Positions 33,189 to 45,111 of a stretch of DNA of 64,000 nucleotides are shown here, piece by piece. Made by a program: the position numbers and the translations under genes. The stretch is from assembly GCA_021030915.1 (NCBI GenBank), contig JAGEMR010000031.1:186001-250000 (forward strand), read 5' to 3'. Under the pieces are notes generated by a model. The model was not told where the DNA came from, ran no database searches, and saw only the letters and a program-made list of their open reading frames with translations. How positions within the stretch are numbered: the stretch's first letter is position 1; every line of letters starts with the position of its first letter. This DNA is from Astrothelium macrocarpum. Lineage: Eukaryota > Ascomycota > Dothideomycetes > Trypetheliales > Trypetheliaceae.

Positions 33189-34754
33189 ATGGCAGACGTC
33201 ATTGGTACCATTTCAGCATGCATTGATCTTGCTGAAAAGATTGCGGATCTGGTCAAAAAATTCGCAGAAGCGCAAAAGCGTATTCAGGCCATAGCAAACG
33301 ACGTATCTCTTCTCCAAAGTATTTTAAAGCAGCTCAAAGAAGTCCTCAGACCCGATCCTAGTGCAAGCTACACGGCTGTGCGCTTGAGCCACAATGGCCA
33401 ATACAACACATTGACTGCAGCCAACCGCTGTCAGAAAGTGTTTGCCAAAGTTTGGGGTGAGTTATCCGCTACACTGTACGACAAAAGATTTCAAGCAAAA
33501 TTGGACCGCGGCGAAGCTATCCACGTCAATTGGGTAGTGAGGCTGTTTTGGATCTTCAAAGAATCCAGTATCTCCGAACTGCGGGAAGAGCTAAACCGAT
33601 CGAAACAAGATGTCATGTTAAGTCTCTCGGTGAATCTGCTTTCTATCGCGAAGCAACCTGTACAGTGAGAATCGAGAACCACATCGCACAAACGACTTGG
33701 CATTGGCTAATGCAGCTCAAGATTGCACCCACTAGATCAAAAAGAATTGGCTCGCTTGAAGGCTACAGTGGAATTGATTTGGGCTGACAAGAAAGCCGTG
33801 GGTGCTTCAGTGAAGCCTTTTCAACCCTTCTCGCCAATCAATGGAGTTTCAAGTGCAGCTACGCCAAGTGATCTGACAGGTAGCAGAGGCCTTGTAGCAG
33901 CAGACACAGCAAATACCAATGCTTTGAATTATCTCCACAAAAAGATCTACAGAGTATCACGATCAATTATATCGCCAGAAGTCTTGGATGAAAAACAAAT
34001 CCGCTGGCTCAACGACCCAGTGAGTTGATCATGTCAATTAGCAAATATAAGCGCACTGATAATACTTACCAAGTTTGATCAAAATGCAATCACCATCTAC
34101 GACGAGCTGAATGAAGATGAGTTTCGATCGTTACATGAGCTCACACTTGAATGGAACAGACCTCTTGGACGCCATCGCCAAGCGCGTGTGCCAACTCATG
34201 ACACTGGAAATACTGCATGGTATGAATTGGAGCGTATAAGAGACCACGAGGGTCTACATCATGAAAGATTAAACTTGGCTCACATGAAACACGAAAAATG
34301 GGCGGAAAAGCGGAGGCAGGAGGATGAGAAAGCAAATCTTCCTTCTTTCCATCCGTCAGAGGATATTGTAGATCTCCTTATCAACGAATGGACGCTTCCG
34401 CCAGACGGTGTAAAAGAAGTGTGCTCTGAAAAGCCTGCCACATACAAGAAGACACAGTACTTGACGGATGCGGAGCTCGCAGAAGCAGCAAAGAAGTCGA
34501 TGAAAACCCGAGAATGCCCGTATCGATTCCAAGCAGGAGAGTGGATGTACAGTTGCAAGACATGCGGACTGAGTGATGAGATTGTTTTCTGCAATGATTG
34601 CTTCAATTCGACAGATCACATTGGACATTTTGCGGAAAGGAGAAGGGCGCGAAGTAACCAGCCTTATTGCGACTGTGGGCGCAGTGACACGGTGGCGAGA
34701 ACAGTGCATTGCAACATTCACGGCACATACGATATCAATGGCCCTTCGTACTGA
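33189..34754 (+). CDS. Fungal STAND-type N-terminal domain fused to a UBR-box zinc finger
   Basis: Exons 33189-33664, 33716-34019 and 34074-34754 give 486 residues; both introns are 51-54 nt and keep the phase. Residues 1 to about 155 (MADVIGTISACIDLAEKIADL, then a helix with NDVSLLQSILKQL) resemble the helical domain found at the N-terminus of fungal NLR/STAND and HeLo-like proteins. A charged linker follows. Residues about 408-477 hold Cys/His in UBR-box order: CPYRFQAGEWMYSCKTC, FCNDCFNSTDHIGH, CDCG and HCNIH. UBR boxes bind destabilising N-termini in N-degron E3 ligases, but no RING or HECT domain is present here. Function is unknown; a sensor or adaptor role is inference. It ends 52 bp from the ADE4 stop. 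Confidence 0.82.
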
Positions 34755-34806
34755 AATTGTTGTATACAGGGTGTTGCAGCTGTCAGGGGACAGGAACCCA
34801 TCCCTC

Positions 34807-36658
34807 TTACGATCTCTCGTAATCATTGAGATTGTGCAGACTTATATCCTGACTCTTGCTAATGCGGACCTGTGCGTCGCTGTCCACCCGCTGCCTCCTT
34901 GTGACTTCGCCTATCCCATTCACATTCCCGTCAGCTTCGCTCTGTCCCATCTCGCCTTCGCTGCTTGCTGGCACGACATTGCCAGCCTCGTCAACGACAG
35001 CACCTTGTGAAGCCATTCTGACTTCTTCATCGCAGGCCACGCCCTGCATGACAGCTTGGCGAGCCTCCTCGATCTTTTTCATAACCTTGGACTCACCTCG
35101 AATTTGCTCCAGATGTTCAAAATATCCGTCGGTGACAGGAGTGACGTATTCCCCACAGAAGACGCCAACTTCAAACTTTTGCGTTGAGGGATCGCGAGGA
35201 GATAGACTTGCGCAGGCAGCGACAAGATCATCGAGTTCTTGGTAGATGACTCCATCGGCGGTGATGTGCTTTGCAATATCATCAGATGAACGATGATGGG
35301 CGATGAGCTCTGAAGTTGATGCGAGATCGATACCATAGATATGTGCGTGTGTAATGGGTGGCGCGCAGCTTGCAAAGTACACCTTTTTGGCGCCAGCTTC
35401 ACGAGCCATTGAAACAATCTCACGACTGGTTGTTCCGCGAACAATGCTGTCATCCACAAGGAGGACATTGCGATTTTGGAACTCTAACGGAATGGCGATC
35501 AGTTTGGCTCGAACACCTTTTTGTCGCTGTTTTTGGTTCGGCATGATGAAGGTACGGAAGATGTACCGATTCTTCTCAAAAGCCTGGCAATACGGTTTCT
35601 TGAGGGATTTGGACACTGCATAAGCCGATATGAGGGACGTCTCCGGGATTGGGATAACAACATCGATCTCTTTGAGCTTTTTGGGACCGAGCTGTGATCG
35701 AATGCGTTCCGCTAGCTTGTAGCCCATCTCCTGGCGACTCCGATAGACTGATATGCCGTCGATGGTTGAGGAGGGCCGAGCGAAATAGACATACTCGAAG
35801 ATATCGGGAGAATATGCTTTTTGGGTCTCAACCTGATGATAAATGGGTTCCTGGCGTGGCTCTCGGGCCGTGGCCTTGCGAATGATCACAGCCTCCCCAG
35901 GCCTAATATCCCGGAAGCTTTTGTATCCACAACTTTCCAGTGCAACACTTTCAGATGCCAACATGTAATCCATGCCAGTACCTGATGGAGATTCTTTCCA
36001 TCCCAAGACCAAAGGTCGGATTCCATATGAATCTCGAAAGCCCATGATCCCATATCCAGCTATCATTGCAACACAAGCCCAGCCGCCAACACATCGTCTA
36101 TACATTCGCTCAAGCGCTGCGAAGCAATCTTGCGCATTCACCCTTGCTTTGTTTGTTTCCTCCAATTCACTTGCGAAGATGTTTAGCATCAGCTCGCTAT
36201 CGCTATCGGTGTTGATGTGTCTGTGAGCATCCTGATCGAGGTACCGCTTGAGCTCGTCTGCATTGACCAGGTTGCCGTTGTGAGAAAATCCAAGGCCGTG
36301 AGGAGCGTTGACGTAGAAGGGTTGAGCTTCTGCGTTGTTTGCATGTCGGCTCCCACTGGTGGGGTATCTCAGATGTGCCAAAGCCATGAAGCCGGGCAGT
36401 TCAACGACTCTGGCTCCATCATGAAACACCTTGGATGCCATACCATTGCCCTTGCACTGGTAGATCCGTCCATTGGATGTGCAAGACATTATACCACATG
36501 CATCCTGGCCTCGATCTGCGTTCCATTAGCCTCACCGAATGACAAACTTGGGTAATCCAATGCAGCGCACGTTGTAAGATGTACAGAGCATCATGAATCT
36601 CGACGGCGGCAGAGTTGGCGTCTCGATCTGCCTGGATGGACGCGACGATACCACACAT
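34807..36658 (-). CDS. ADE4: Amidophosphoribosyltransferase (purine biosynthesis)
   Basis: Two exons, 36571-36658 and 34807-36515, with the intron (36516-36570) splitting the conserved [11 protein letters not shown] segment; 598 residues. The N-terminal nucleophile is Cys2 (MCGIVAS), as in class II glutamine amidotransferases, so no propeptide is removed beyond Met. The PRPP loop [15 protein letters not shown] and [13 protein letters not shown] are present. The enzyme makes phosphoribosylamine from PRPP and glutamine, the first committed step of purine synthesis, in the cytosol. The C-terminal 70 residues are an acidic/polar extension. It is a housekeeping gene and marks the right limit of the catabolic region. 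Confidence 0.96.
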
Positions 36659-38185
36659 CTTGAAGAAAGCAGACTATGTCATCCACGTCGTGTTAGTAAT
36701 GGTAATTGGTCTAGCGCCTTGGTAATGCTAGCGATGGCAAATAACAAAGCTCAGAGTAAGAATTCTCCGCAATAAAATTCGGAAGTCTAACATCTAATTT
36801 TATTGAGATTTCATCATTGGGGGGCGACTGGATGACATAATAGAAGACACACACATAGAAAAGGAAAGTAAGCAAAAGCGCAAAGCGCAGTGAGATTGTA
36901 ATTCAAATTGCGGCGTGGTCGAATTGGTGGTTGAGGTGCATCCAAGGCATCAATGAGCAGTGATGCAGGAGGCTAAAAAGTGTTGATGGGCGATGAAGAT
37001 CATTCCGGCTCGCCAAAAACAAAAGAGGGAGATGAAGAAACACATGCATGTCGAAGATAGGCAAAGCGGCGGGATCCATGGTAGAGAGACGGTTGAGATG
37101 GTTTCTCAGCTACAATGCCTGAGTGCTTGGATTTCTTAGTGGTGGGGCTTCCTTGCTTTGCCGATTTGCCCGATGTTTTCTTGTCCCGGAGGACGCCAAC
37201 CTCATCTATTCCTATCACTCTGCGTAACACTGGGTATTGATAACATCCTCAATTTCCTATGGATTCCCAAAGATTGGCTTGTCGTGACTGTCCCAAGTCT
37301 GATCGGCGCGGCTTGTGTTCGGCTCATCCATTACATTAGGCCCTAGCGTGACCACCCTCTGGACCTGTTTAGTGTTTTACAAGAATATTCAACATAGTTA
37401 TCATTGCTCATGTAGAAAATGAGCAGTCGTCATGTTTCTACGGCGCTTAGATCTGGCAGGCGTTCATCATGGTTCCAATCTACTCCACGTTTGAGTAATA
37501 TCCGAGGTTACGACGTGGATACTATTGGGGCCTTCCCTCTACTAAATCGACACAATGAAAAACAATGGCTTTCGACAGATTATGGGTCAATGCTGGAGTG
37601 TTTTGTGGGCAAGAAGACGCTTAACAATTATATCGCATGTCTGGCTGGTCTACCCCGAGATAGGACCTTCTTGTACGATCCAAATGTTGTTCAGCGAGCA
37701 AAGTCTTGCACGTAAGCTCAAAACGCTTGGTTTTAAATTGGCTCAGTCCTATATCTCACCTGATCGCTTTCGCTTCACATCCTGCCGATCACGTTGATTA
37801 ACGCTGTTGAGTCATACCTTGGATTTGCTCTCTTCACTCTGCATACACCTTTTCCCCTCCAAGACTTGCTTTAGGCTTCAGCTCTACATTCCCGTCAATT
37901 TTCTAGGCTCGTTCAGCTTTCGTAGGTCTCATTATTTGCTCTTCGCCTTCGCATGCGGTTGCTCTTGGAGCTGGGTGAATATTCAACTGTAGGGCTCCCC
38001 TAAACTCTACGTCGAAGTTTCTGCGAGGTCGTTATCGATTGTTTCTTTTCTAAATTATCACCCATCAGGGTTTCTTATCTGCCTTGACCTTCATCTACGC
38101 AGATGCTTCAGCGTCTTGCAAGCTCATTTGTCATTTCCGCCACGCCAAAAGCTTTCCTGATTTATTGCATAGTCCTGTTCCCAAA
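36659..38185. other. Intergenic region with only doubtful ORFs
   Basis: 1.5 kb between the outward-facing ADE4 and methyltransferase genes. A 98-codon plus frame at 37419-37715 and a 76-codon minus frame at 37000-37230 are present. Neither shows a domain, and I could not extend either by splicing. Both promoters should lie here. Confidence 0.4.
37419..37715 (+). CDS. Doubtful small ORF
   Basis: 98 codons beginning MSSRHVSTALRSGRRSSW. The Arg/Ser-rich start could pass for a mitochondrial leader, but nothing else is recognised and no splice partner was found. Confidence 0.2.
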   Translation: MSSRHVSTALRSGRRSSWFQSTPRLSNIRGYDVDTIGAFPLLNRHNEKQWLSTDYGSMLECFVGKKTLNNYIACLAGLPRDRTFLYDPNVVQRAKSCT

Positions 38186-40529
38186 ATGGCCCCGAGTTAT
38201 AATGGCCCCGAGGAAATAATCACTATCGACGATAGTGCTAGCGAAGATAACGACGCCGAAATGCGTGATATTTGCGAAGAAGAAGATCAAAACCTGGCAC
38301 GAGGTATGTGTTTCTATCAAGGTCGTTACAACACGTTCCCACTACATTAGTCAATCATGCATCCGCCTTCTAGACTGTGCTGGAAGTAGCTAAATAAGAC
38401 AGGTATACAAGCATTTCTTGATATGACTCCTGAAACGAACACCCCAAGTCTTCTACCATCATCAAATTCGAGCTTCATAAACTCCAAATCGAAGCACAGC
38501 GGCCCCCAGCGCAGGCGAGCGTCTTCTCCAGTTTGGGAAATTCTCGACTCCTTCGTCACTTTTCTGGGTGAACGTATCGTTCCCGGTGATACTGTGGAAT
38601 TGCAATATGGTCTCGAACGCCAGGCTGACGCAAGATATTTGCCGTCGGGGGACTTCCTACGAGTCTGTGAGATACAAAAGCATTGGCTCGAGGACGGAAA
38701 ACCGATTTTGAAAGGAATCTTGTTTCGTCGAACAAAGTATATGAAGACGGTTTTCACACGCAAAATGAATGAGGTTTGCATGATTCTTGGACCGGCTACA
38801 GCCACAACAAGTGACACACTACAACGCAGTATGGTCACAAGATCCGTTGAGGAGGTTGTAAAAAAGAGGGATCTCTGTCTTACAAACGAAGACATTCCCG
38901 CTCATTCTTTCCGCATATCCGCTGGTGCTCGGGGCTGCAGCAAGCACGATATATTCTACGAACATAATCTTGTTTGTAGATGGGCTTACCTTGGCCAAGA
39001 CTATATCTCCGGGAAACCTCACTGGTTAAGCGAGATGGCGTTTACACGGCTGACACAAGACTTGTGCCGGTCAATTCTGCTCCCAAGTGACGTCTTCGTC
39101 TCCGCGCAGAACTTAAAAAATCGTAATCATCGGCTGAGGCAACCGGGTCAAGTGCAACCGGAGCCCAAAGATATCATCGAGCAATTCATCGATGGAATGG
39201 CCAGAGTTGAACATGAAGCTTCGCCGCAAGCCGGCTGTGACCAGGAGCATGCTATTGATGTTGACGCGGAATCTGACGCCGAAGTCGGCACAGAAGACTC
39301 TTCGCCTCTCATTGTTATTGATGAAGAGGTTGACACTAGCATTTCTAGTCAAAAATCTTCTCTTCCTGCAACAGCGAATCAGACTTCGGGCTTTTGCGCG
39401 GATAGCATTAATAAAACTCCAACTCGAGCAGAAGGTTCCAACACATCTGACCGGTCTGCCAATGCATCAACGCTGGTGCACGATAACACAGACCGTCGGT
39501 ACCATGGAATTTCACAAATGTCGCAGCAACGTAAACAGTACACATTTTGCGATGTCTTCTCAAGCGGCGGAGGAGCTTCACAAAGTGCGAAAATGGCCGG
39601 ATTGAACGTGATTCTGGCGGTGGACAAGGATGAACGTTGCACAGCGATTTACAAAAAAAACCATCCTCACACTGAAGTCCACACAAAATCGGTTGAAGAG
39701 TTCCTTGATATACTTTCCGGCCAATGGCCTATCATCGATGTCCTGCATATTTCCCCGACTTGCAAATACTTCTCGCCCGTGAAGACAATCGATAGCAAGG
39801 AAGATGAGGCCAATATTGCTGTACTGTTTTCAGTTCACCGGCTCATTGAAGAGATTCAGCCAAGGGTCGTTACCTTGGAGCAAACCTTTGGCCTCAGCAC
39901 TTTGGGAAAACACCGAGTTTTTTATTACGCTCTCCTTGGTATGTTCACTGCGAATGGTTACAGTGTACGTTCCAAAAACGTCTTGCTCGCCGATTACGGT
40001 TGTTATCAGAAGCGCAAGCGACTTATATGTGTGGCGACACGGTACGTACTCAGGCTGTGTTTTCTAAATGGGGTTTCTAACCAAAGTAAGTGCCGGAGAG
40101 ATACTTCCGGAGTTTCCTCCGCCTACCCACAACAAACATGGCATCGATGGCCTTCAATGTTGGCCAACTCAGTTCGACTTTTTATCGGCTATCCAAAATC
40201 TTGAGGAGGGACCATTACATAAACCTAACGAAATGGAAAATCTGGGTGAAAGTGATGTCGACCTTGATTCACAGTTGAACACTATCACAACCAGCAACAA
40301 GTGGAAGCATCCTACTGATGGGCGTCGTCTTACGCCTTCTGAGACGTCCATAGCCCAGGGATTTCCCGATGATTACAAATGGCATGACCCAAAGGTATCG
40401 GTGACCAAGGTAAGGGCCATGATGGGGGACGCTGTTCCGCCAAATGCATTCGCGCCCTTGCTGGAACACATTCGCGCCCATTTGGAGAAGAGCGATGCTG
40501 AGAAAGCTGCACTTGGCGAAGAGCATTGA
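38186..40529 (+). CDS. RID-clade DNA (cytosine-5) methyltransferase
   Basis: Exons 38186-38303, 38403-40041 and 40091-40529 give 731 residues. The last junction (donor GTACGT, acceptor GTAAG) joins CVATR to AGEILPEFP. An acidic N-terminus and a BAH-like region (GDTVELQYGLERQADARY, CEIQKHWLEDGK) precede the catalytic domain. Motif I is DVFSSGGGASQSAKMAG (Asp423). Motif IV is SPTCKYFS with the candidate nucleophile Cys493. Motif VI reads EQT (Glu532), typical of the RID/Masc1/DmtA clade, rather than ENV. Motif VIII is YQKRKRLI, and GDAVPPNAFAPLLEHI ends the fold. RID proteins are needed for repeat-induced point mutation or premeiotic methylation. The usual PC-Q of motif IV is TC-K here, so activity is uncertain. 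Confidence 0.9.
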
Positions 40530-41871
40530 GAAGTCTTTCTATGTTCATATGAATCAAAACTATACTCTCGGTCGATTCATTGACGCGATACTCGTGGGCA
40601 ATTCCGAATTCCTAAGATGGATTTCGTAGCGGTGGTCCTGTTGGCCTCCACAAATCTTTTCACTTGGACTTTCTCGATAACGATAGACTGCTCTCTGCAA
40701 TCACCAAAAATTCTTTCTGTTGATGGATGACTTCTCCAAACAACCTAGATTATATTTCTTTGCTATTGACCCGCATTCGAGGATAATCATTGGTTCGACT
40801 GATCTGCAACAGCTTTGAGGTGGCACAAAGGAACAACCAAGGACTTCTTTGGTAGGAGAGGATGATGACTACAGGGTGCGATAGTTAAAGTGGCGTGACT
40901 GTGCTTAGAAGGAACAACTTGCTCTATAGATGGGCTCGCTCGGGTTGGCACTCATTATTCACGTTGCTTAGATACCTAGCTACGCAAATGAATGCCGTGA
41001 TTACCTTTCTGCAATTTTGTGACGCTACGATGTGCCGACATTCAAGCCACTCGTTCAGATCCACGTCAGCCACAAGATCAACAGATCGCCACGGTGAATG
41101 GCTCCGATGATGGCTGCTCATGGAGTCAGATCTCTTCTTTGTGAAGGATTGTGGAACCGAAGCGGGTCGGGATGCCTCATGTGGCTGTTCCCCGCCTACA
41201 CCGCCACATTCAACGCCCGTGGCTTTCTGTCAAGCACTGCCAGGAGGGGACTAGTTCCCGGCTAGCCGCTGCACGTTTCCAAGAATTCGATGCGAAGCCA
41301 ATTCGATGCTCATCTCCCCCTTGCACCTGCTGTGCCAAGTTTTCCATCGCGACAGCCGATTCACTTCAGCTTATTTTTCTGATCGGCGATCTGTGTGGCT
41401 GGTGACACGCAGAAAGGATTGGCGCCACGTCGATCGCGTGCTGCTCGGACATTGACAGCACTTCAATTGGAAAAGCGCTTCCTCCCAACCTCCCAAAGCA
41501 GCAACGCCTTGTGCACACGATTTGATTAAGGCAGGTAGACTTCACTTAATGCGCGGCAACTCTGTCGTCATAGCAATCTCCATCGTCACGTAGGCAAACA
41601 ATCCTGGCCAAGGTTATTAAAGTGCTGCCGGGCTGTTTCCTGTGTCAAAGTCAGACCAGTCGAGCATTCCTCCCCCACGACCCATCTTCCGTGCCTTGAT
41701 TTACTTGGCATAGCCTTTCTCCCAATCTCCATTCCCTTTCCTACTCACAGCCTACCAGCACAGTCTACTCGCTTCTGACAAGCAGCGGTATCTAAGAAGT
41801 TTCACCCATCAGAACTATCACCTTCAGAGCTACTAAATTCCCTCACTACTACCCATCCATCAACCGCTACG
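40530..41871. other. Intergenic region with no supported gene
   Basis: 1.3 kb. Several short plus frames (for example 40895-41110 and 41151-41405) show no domain. The last 200 bases are pyrimidine-rich, as expected for the leader of the next gene. Confidence 0.45.
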
Positions 41872-42237
41872 ATGGGTGCCGTCGCCTCTTGCGTAAGTTT
41901 CTCCTGACCAGCCTTGACTTTGATGATCTCTAACACAAACATCTGCTCACAGCTTCGGACCATTGTCGATGCTATCGGTAGCTGCCTTATGGCTATAGTA
42001 AACGCCATTGCCAGCATCTTCTCAGTCATCATCAATGGTGAGTTGTCAACCAACATCTGCCCTGTGTTTTTTTTTTTTTTTTTCCTCTCTCCCCTTTTCT
42101 CCATCCCAGTCATACAGTATGAATTATTAATAACATTTGCACCAGGCATTGTCGCAGTGTTTGACGCAATTATCACTTGTATCACCTGCGGTAGAGGAGG
42201 GCGTCGCCATAGAACGCGGACGACAAGCGCGGTTTAG
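41872..42237 (+). CDS. Small conserved hydrophobic protein, short form
   Basis: Three small exons, 41872-41892, 41953-42037 and 42146-42237, give 65 residues. All junctions keep the phase. The product starts MGAVASC, has two amphipathic/hydrophobic stretches (IGSCLMAIVNAIASIFSVIING and IVAVFDAIITCITCG), and ends in a basic tail (GRGGRRHRTR). I recognise this layout from short conserved fungal proteins of unknown function. MG with nearby Cys could be lipid-modified (N-myristoylation, palmitoylation), which would tether it to membranes. The second intron contains a poly-T run at 42067-42083. A possible alternative 3' exon follows at 42336-42601. Confidence 0.72.
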
Positions 42238-42335
42238 CATCGCCAGCGCTTCCCCCAAAGGCACAGCAACATCTGAAAATTGTACAGTGGTGCTAGTGGG
42301 TCGATGCTGATGTGGAATTTCAATTGTATGATCAG

Positions 42336-42601
42336 GCCGTTATGGAATCCGGAGCTATCTTTCTGCGCTTGACGAGGAACTCGGCAAACTCAACGACAAA
42401 CTTGTCTCGATCAAGGACGAAATCAACAACACGGTGAACACCGAAAACCGATACATGCCACTAGCTGGAGCGGAAAGCGATCGATGCTCGACTCAACTGC
42501 TGCCCATACACGACGAGCTCCCGAATGACAGATTACTGGAATCGATGGATCTCACCGAAATGGGGAATCGTTCACCGGAGATTTTATTTGATATTGATTG
42601 A
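42336..42601 (+). other. Possible alternative 3' exon of the small conserved protein
   Basis: If a donor at 42191 (GTAGAG) inside the third exon is joined to the acceptor ATCAG ending at 42335, the frame continues for 87 codons to a TGA at 42599-42601. The product would be 138 residues, with an acidic, helical tail (SALDEELGKLNDKLVSIKDE). The segment has no stop in that phase and looks coding. It could instead be the last exon of a different transcript. Confidence 0.4.
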
Positions 42602-43003
42602 GCACTATGCGGTTGTTGCTTCTTTCACGCTCGTTTGGACGGTCTGATCATTCCATTCATCCATTCCACTTGATGCAATCACTAGCACTTCCACCATTAT
42701 TTCGCTGTTGCCCTGCGGGGCTTGCGCTGGCGTCTTTTTCATCTCGTCTATGGTTTTTCAATTGCGGTTCAAGGGAGAGGAAAGCTACTGCGCTGCTGCG
42801 TTCATCATAATTATACAAACTCCATAGCGCACTTGGTGCCGATGCTTTGATACCCTGTTGCATAGTGTAGATAGTTGACAAACGTACCTTTCGGTGCTCT
42901 TAATTAATTACAGAAAGGATGCCAGCGATTTGAAAAGTTCCCTTCAACTGCCCAGAAATTTGGTGGAGTAGGCCAGTCTGGTAATCCGTAGATTGAAGAA
43001 GCT
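42602..43003. other. Intergenic region
   Basis: About 400 bases with no supported gene; promoter of the MRS2-like gene. Confidence 0.35.
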
Positions 43004-45111
43004 ATGGGATCGTCGGCGAAATCGCCCTGTGCGGCTAGACCAGTTTTTGACCCGCGCCGCTATCAGTCGAGCATGCAACTCAACCTTTTTACCTACAGTC
43101 CTCGCCTTCGAGCGATGAACCCGCTTTGTTACAGCGGCATTCCGGTTTCATCTGCTGTTCTACTCCGCTTCCTTAAATACCAGACCGGGGCTTTTCCGTT
43201 CTTTACTTCCAACTCAGCATCTGGTCTCAAAAATTCTCTATCTCATCAAGCAGTTCTGTGGTGGAGAAAATTTGACGACGAAACTACTTCATCACCTTTC
43301 CAAGGCCGCTTTATACAACAGCATCTATCTCCAAAATTAGAAAAATTTCAGTCATGGAGGACGAAAAAACCTGTCTCCAGTACCCATGACTGTCTTCCCA
43401 CCCAATCCCTCTGTTCATCCATCCTTTACCTACCCCACCGCCAACTCACAAACCATGCAACCGCACCTTTCCGCGGCATCTCCCAACGCGCTCAAAATCG
43501 GGCTGACATCCTCGAGCGCCGTTCGAAATGGCGGCTCTGGAAAATGGGACGGCGGCCCGCCAATGATCCGTCGCGACCTGACGACCTGCCAACATTGGGG
43601 GCTTTTCTAGACGATGGCGCAGGCTTTGGACGAATACTAAAGCCATCGACGGATTTACGGTTACGGTGTACGGAATTAGATGAGAAGGGAAACGTGACAC
43701 TTGTGAGCGGAGAATTCAAGAAGAGCGAGTTAATACAGAAGGTAAGTAAATAACATCCGTCTCCGTGATTCTGAGCTCGGATCTCATCATCTACTACTTC
43801 AAAACGTATACAAATGCTGATGCTGAGAATGGATTAGTATGGTCTTCTTCCCCGCGACCTTCGCAAAATCGACTCCTCTCTGCTGCCCAACATCCTCGTT
43901 CGCCCATCTGCTATCCTCATCAACCTCCTCCACCTCCGTGTCCTAATCAAGCATAATCGCGTACTCGTCTTTGATGCATATGGCTCACAGGACTCCTACA
44001 ATACTTCGCTCTTCATGTATGATCTCGAAGGACGGCTTCGCCAGGGTGCTGAGTCGGGCAAGATAAACAACGGTGCAGGGGCTTTACCATACGAATTCCG
44101 TGCATTGGAGGCGGTGTTGATCTCGGTGACTGCTGGCTTAGAAGGCGAATTTGACGGAGTCCGGGATCCTGTGGTGCGCGTATTGCGGGAGCTAGAAGAG
44201 GACATCGATCGGGATCGACTACGGCATTTGCTGGTGTATAGCAAGAAGCTCGGAACATTTGAACAAAAGGCGCGATTAGTGCGAGACGCAATTGATGATC
44301 TCCTCGAGGCAGACGACGACCTCGCTGATATGTATCTCACGGAGAAAGCACAGGGTAAGGAGCGGGCTGAGGATGACCACACCGAGGTGGAGATGCTGCT
44401 GGAGTCGTATCATAAGGTCTGCGATGAAATCGTTCAGATATCGGGCAATTTGGTCTCCAACATCAAAAATACCGAGGAGATGTGAGTTATCCTTGGACGA
44501 ATGTTTTTCTCCAATATCAGCCTTTCTCTCCTTTTCAATACCTCAATGCTCAACAACCAAGCTAACCCTCATCTAGCGTCCGCGCCATTCTTGATGCCAA
44601 CCGTAATGCCCTCATGCAGCTCGACCTCAAATTCTCCATTTTCACGCTCGGCCTCGCCGTCGGTACCTTCACTGCTGCCCTGTACGGCATGAACCTCAAG
44701 AACTTCATCGAAGAATCCGACCTAGGCTTCGGCGCCGTCAGCGTCTTCTGTGCCGCCACCTGCGCCATGGTATCTGTGTACGGCCTGCGACGGCTGCATG
44801 CCGTGCAACGGCTCCGGATGTGGAGCGGAGGGACTGGTAGTAATGGAGGTGGTGGTGATCGGTTAGGACGATTGGGTGAGATCGAAGGGATGGGATTGGG
44901 AGGCAGTGGTGGGCTACCGAGTGGTGGCAAGGTGAGAGGAGGAAGGGAGCGGTGGGGGATGTGGGAGAAGGAAGCAAGAGAGCGAAGGCAGGATCGGGAA
45001 TTGGAATGGGAGAAGGGTGATGTTGAACGGGAGGCAGATAGAGAGGCGGACAAGAGGGTGACGAAAGTAGTGGGCATGCCGATTGCTGCGGCGAGGATCA
45101 GGGAACCGTGA
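43004..45111 (+). CDS. MRS2: Mitochondrial magnesium channel, MRS2/LPE10 family
   Basis: Exons 43004-43741, 43838-44481 and 44577-45111 give 638 residues. The N-terminal 170 residues are Arg/Ser-rich without acidic runs, fitting mitochondrial import. The matrix domain starts at LRCTELDEKGNVT and contains DLRKIDSS, LPNILVRPSAILINLLH and long helices. Two membrane helices flank the signature YGMN (near residue 497), the selectivity motif of CorA/MRS2 channels in the inner membrane. The C-terminal tail after the second helix is long, Gly-rich and then highly charged (about 100 residues), more than in yeast MRS2. The exact start is uncertain; a downstream Met would still leave a presequence. Confidence 0.92.

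Noticed and set aside
37000..37230. 76-codon minus ORF with Lys/Ser-rich sequence
   Set aside because: No domain, no acceptable upstream exon in phase, and it lies in a promoter region; too weak to annotate.
44562..45077. 171-codon minus ORF opposite MRS2
   Set aside because: It is Pro/Ser-rich antisense to the Gly-rich tail of MRS2, whose GMN motif and splice phases support the plus strand.
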